From: Sphingopyxis sp. Root154
GTDB taxonomy: Bacteria > Pseudomonadota > Alphaproteobacteria > Sphingomonadales > Sphingomonadaceae
Assembly (NCBI RefSeq): GCF_001427105.1
Contig: NZ_LMGI01000001.1
Coordinates: 1,156,131 to 1,220,130 of the forward strand
Reading direction: 5' to 3'
DNA: 64,000 nucleotides
Below the pieces are notes generated by a model. The model saw only the letters and a program-made list of their open reading frames with translations. It made no database searches and was not told where the DNA came from. Made by a program: the position numbers and the translations under genes. This document shows, one piece after another, positions 63,888 through 64,000 of this stretch (positions within the stretch are counted from its first letter, which is position 1; each line of letters begins with the position of its first letter).

Positions 63888-64000
63888 TCAGGAAAACAGG
63901 CCTTTCCGCGGCCCCATGTATCCGAACAGGTAGGCAGCGACCTTACGCATCTGTATTTCTTCGGCGCCTTCGGTGATGCGATAGCGGCGGTGGTGGCGGT
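63888..64000 (-). CDS. Acyl-CoA dehydrogenase, C-terminal fragment (gene continues beyond window)
   Basis: Only the last 36 codons are in the window. Translated from the minus strand they read RRYRITEGAEEIQMRKVAAY and LFGYMGPRKGLFS, ending in TGA (63890-63888). R-I-T-E-G-A-E-E-I-Q-M is the conserved C-terminal helix motif of acyl-CoA dehydrogenases, the FAD enzymes of fatty-acid oxidation. Chain-length specificity cannot be judged. Confidence 0.8.
   Translation of the reverse strand, partial: RHHRRYRITEGAEEIQMRKVAAYLFGYMGPRKGLFS

Overview
The window is about 64 kb of G+C-rich chromosome (roughly 65% by eye) from an alphaproteobacterium of the order Sphingomonadales. The protein sequences and gene neighbourhoods (bamD-recN-ligA, rimP-nusA-ylxR-infB-rbfA, a nostoxanthin-type crtZ, TonB receptor plus PepSY protein) look most like Sphingopyxis. 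The genus is an impression from protein style, not a demonstrated result. I see no rRNA, CRISPR array, transposase, integrase or prophage. This is mostly core chromosome with small accessory patches. Genes are dense, no gene-free stretch exceeds 300 bases, and many neighbours share ATGA or TGATG stop/start overlaps that mark translational coupling.

Layout. 1-5.8 kb: end of an epimerase/SDR gene, a GST, convergent crtZ, then leuC-leuD-quinone oxidoreductase-DUF167 and a small membrane protein. 5.8-8.9 kb (minus): sdhC-sdhD-sdhA followed by an AT-richer Trypco2-like gene where sdhB might be expected. 9-16.2 kb: an exported hydrolase, alanine dehydrogenase with a divergent Lrp-type regulator, a soluble chemoreceptor with a globin-like sensor, an SDR, prmA and phenylalanine hydroxylase. 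16.2-23.4 kb (minus): modABC, then a metal-related outer-membrane set (DUF2946-like protein, TonB receptor, PepSY membrane protein) and a sterol desaturase-like enzyme. 23.4-30 kb (minus): PPIase, bamD, recN, GNAT, monooxygenase-like gene and ligA.

30-48 kb: an autoregulated ArsR/SRPBCC pair and a guanine-deaminase-like gene with a structured leader. Then comes the translation and RNA supercluster on the minus strand, rimP-nusA-ylxR-infB-DUF1697-rbfA and truB-rpsO-pnp. Its two halves are separated by thymidine kinase, a GNAT, small genes and a plus-strand wax ester synthase/DGAT. The dmeR-dmeF nickel/cobalt efflux pair diverges from rimP. 48-64 kb: cold-shock protein, cell-wall hydrolase, a HerA-type ATPase, a TIGR02186/TauE pair, an NfrB-like glycosyltransferase with a beta-barrel partner, nhaA with a DUF885 lipoprotein, a quinone oxidoreductase with an N-acyl-D-amino-acid deacylase, an exported methyltransferase, a PhnA-like protein, an SMR exporter, and the end of an acyl-CoA dehydrogenase.

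The most notable signals are these: a palindromic repeat inserted in frame inside truB, with two intergenic relatives; the hairpin leader in front of the guanine deaminase; the Trypco2-like gene at the end of the sdh operon; the shortened NfrB with its barrel partner; the paired operators of the ArsR gene; and a 13-base motif beside GTTTC/GAAAC palindromes shared by phhA and the deacylase gene. Many long open frames lie antisense to real genes (for example about 1 kb of codons opposite infB). I treat these as codon-bias artefacts.
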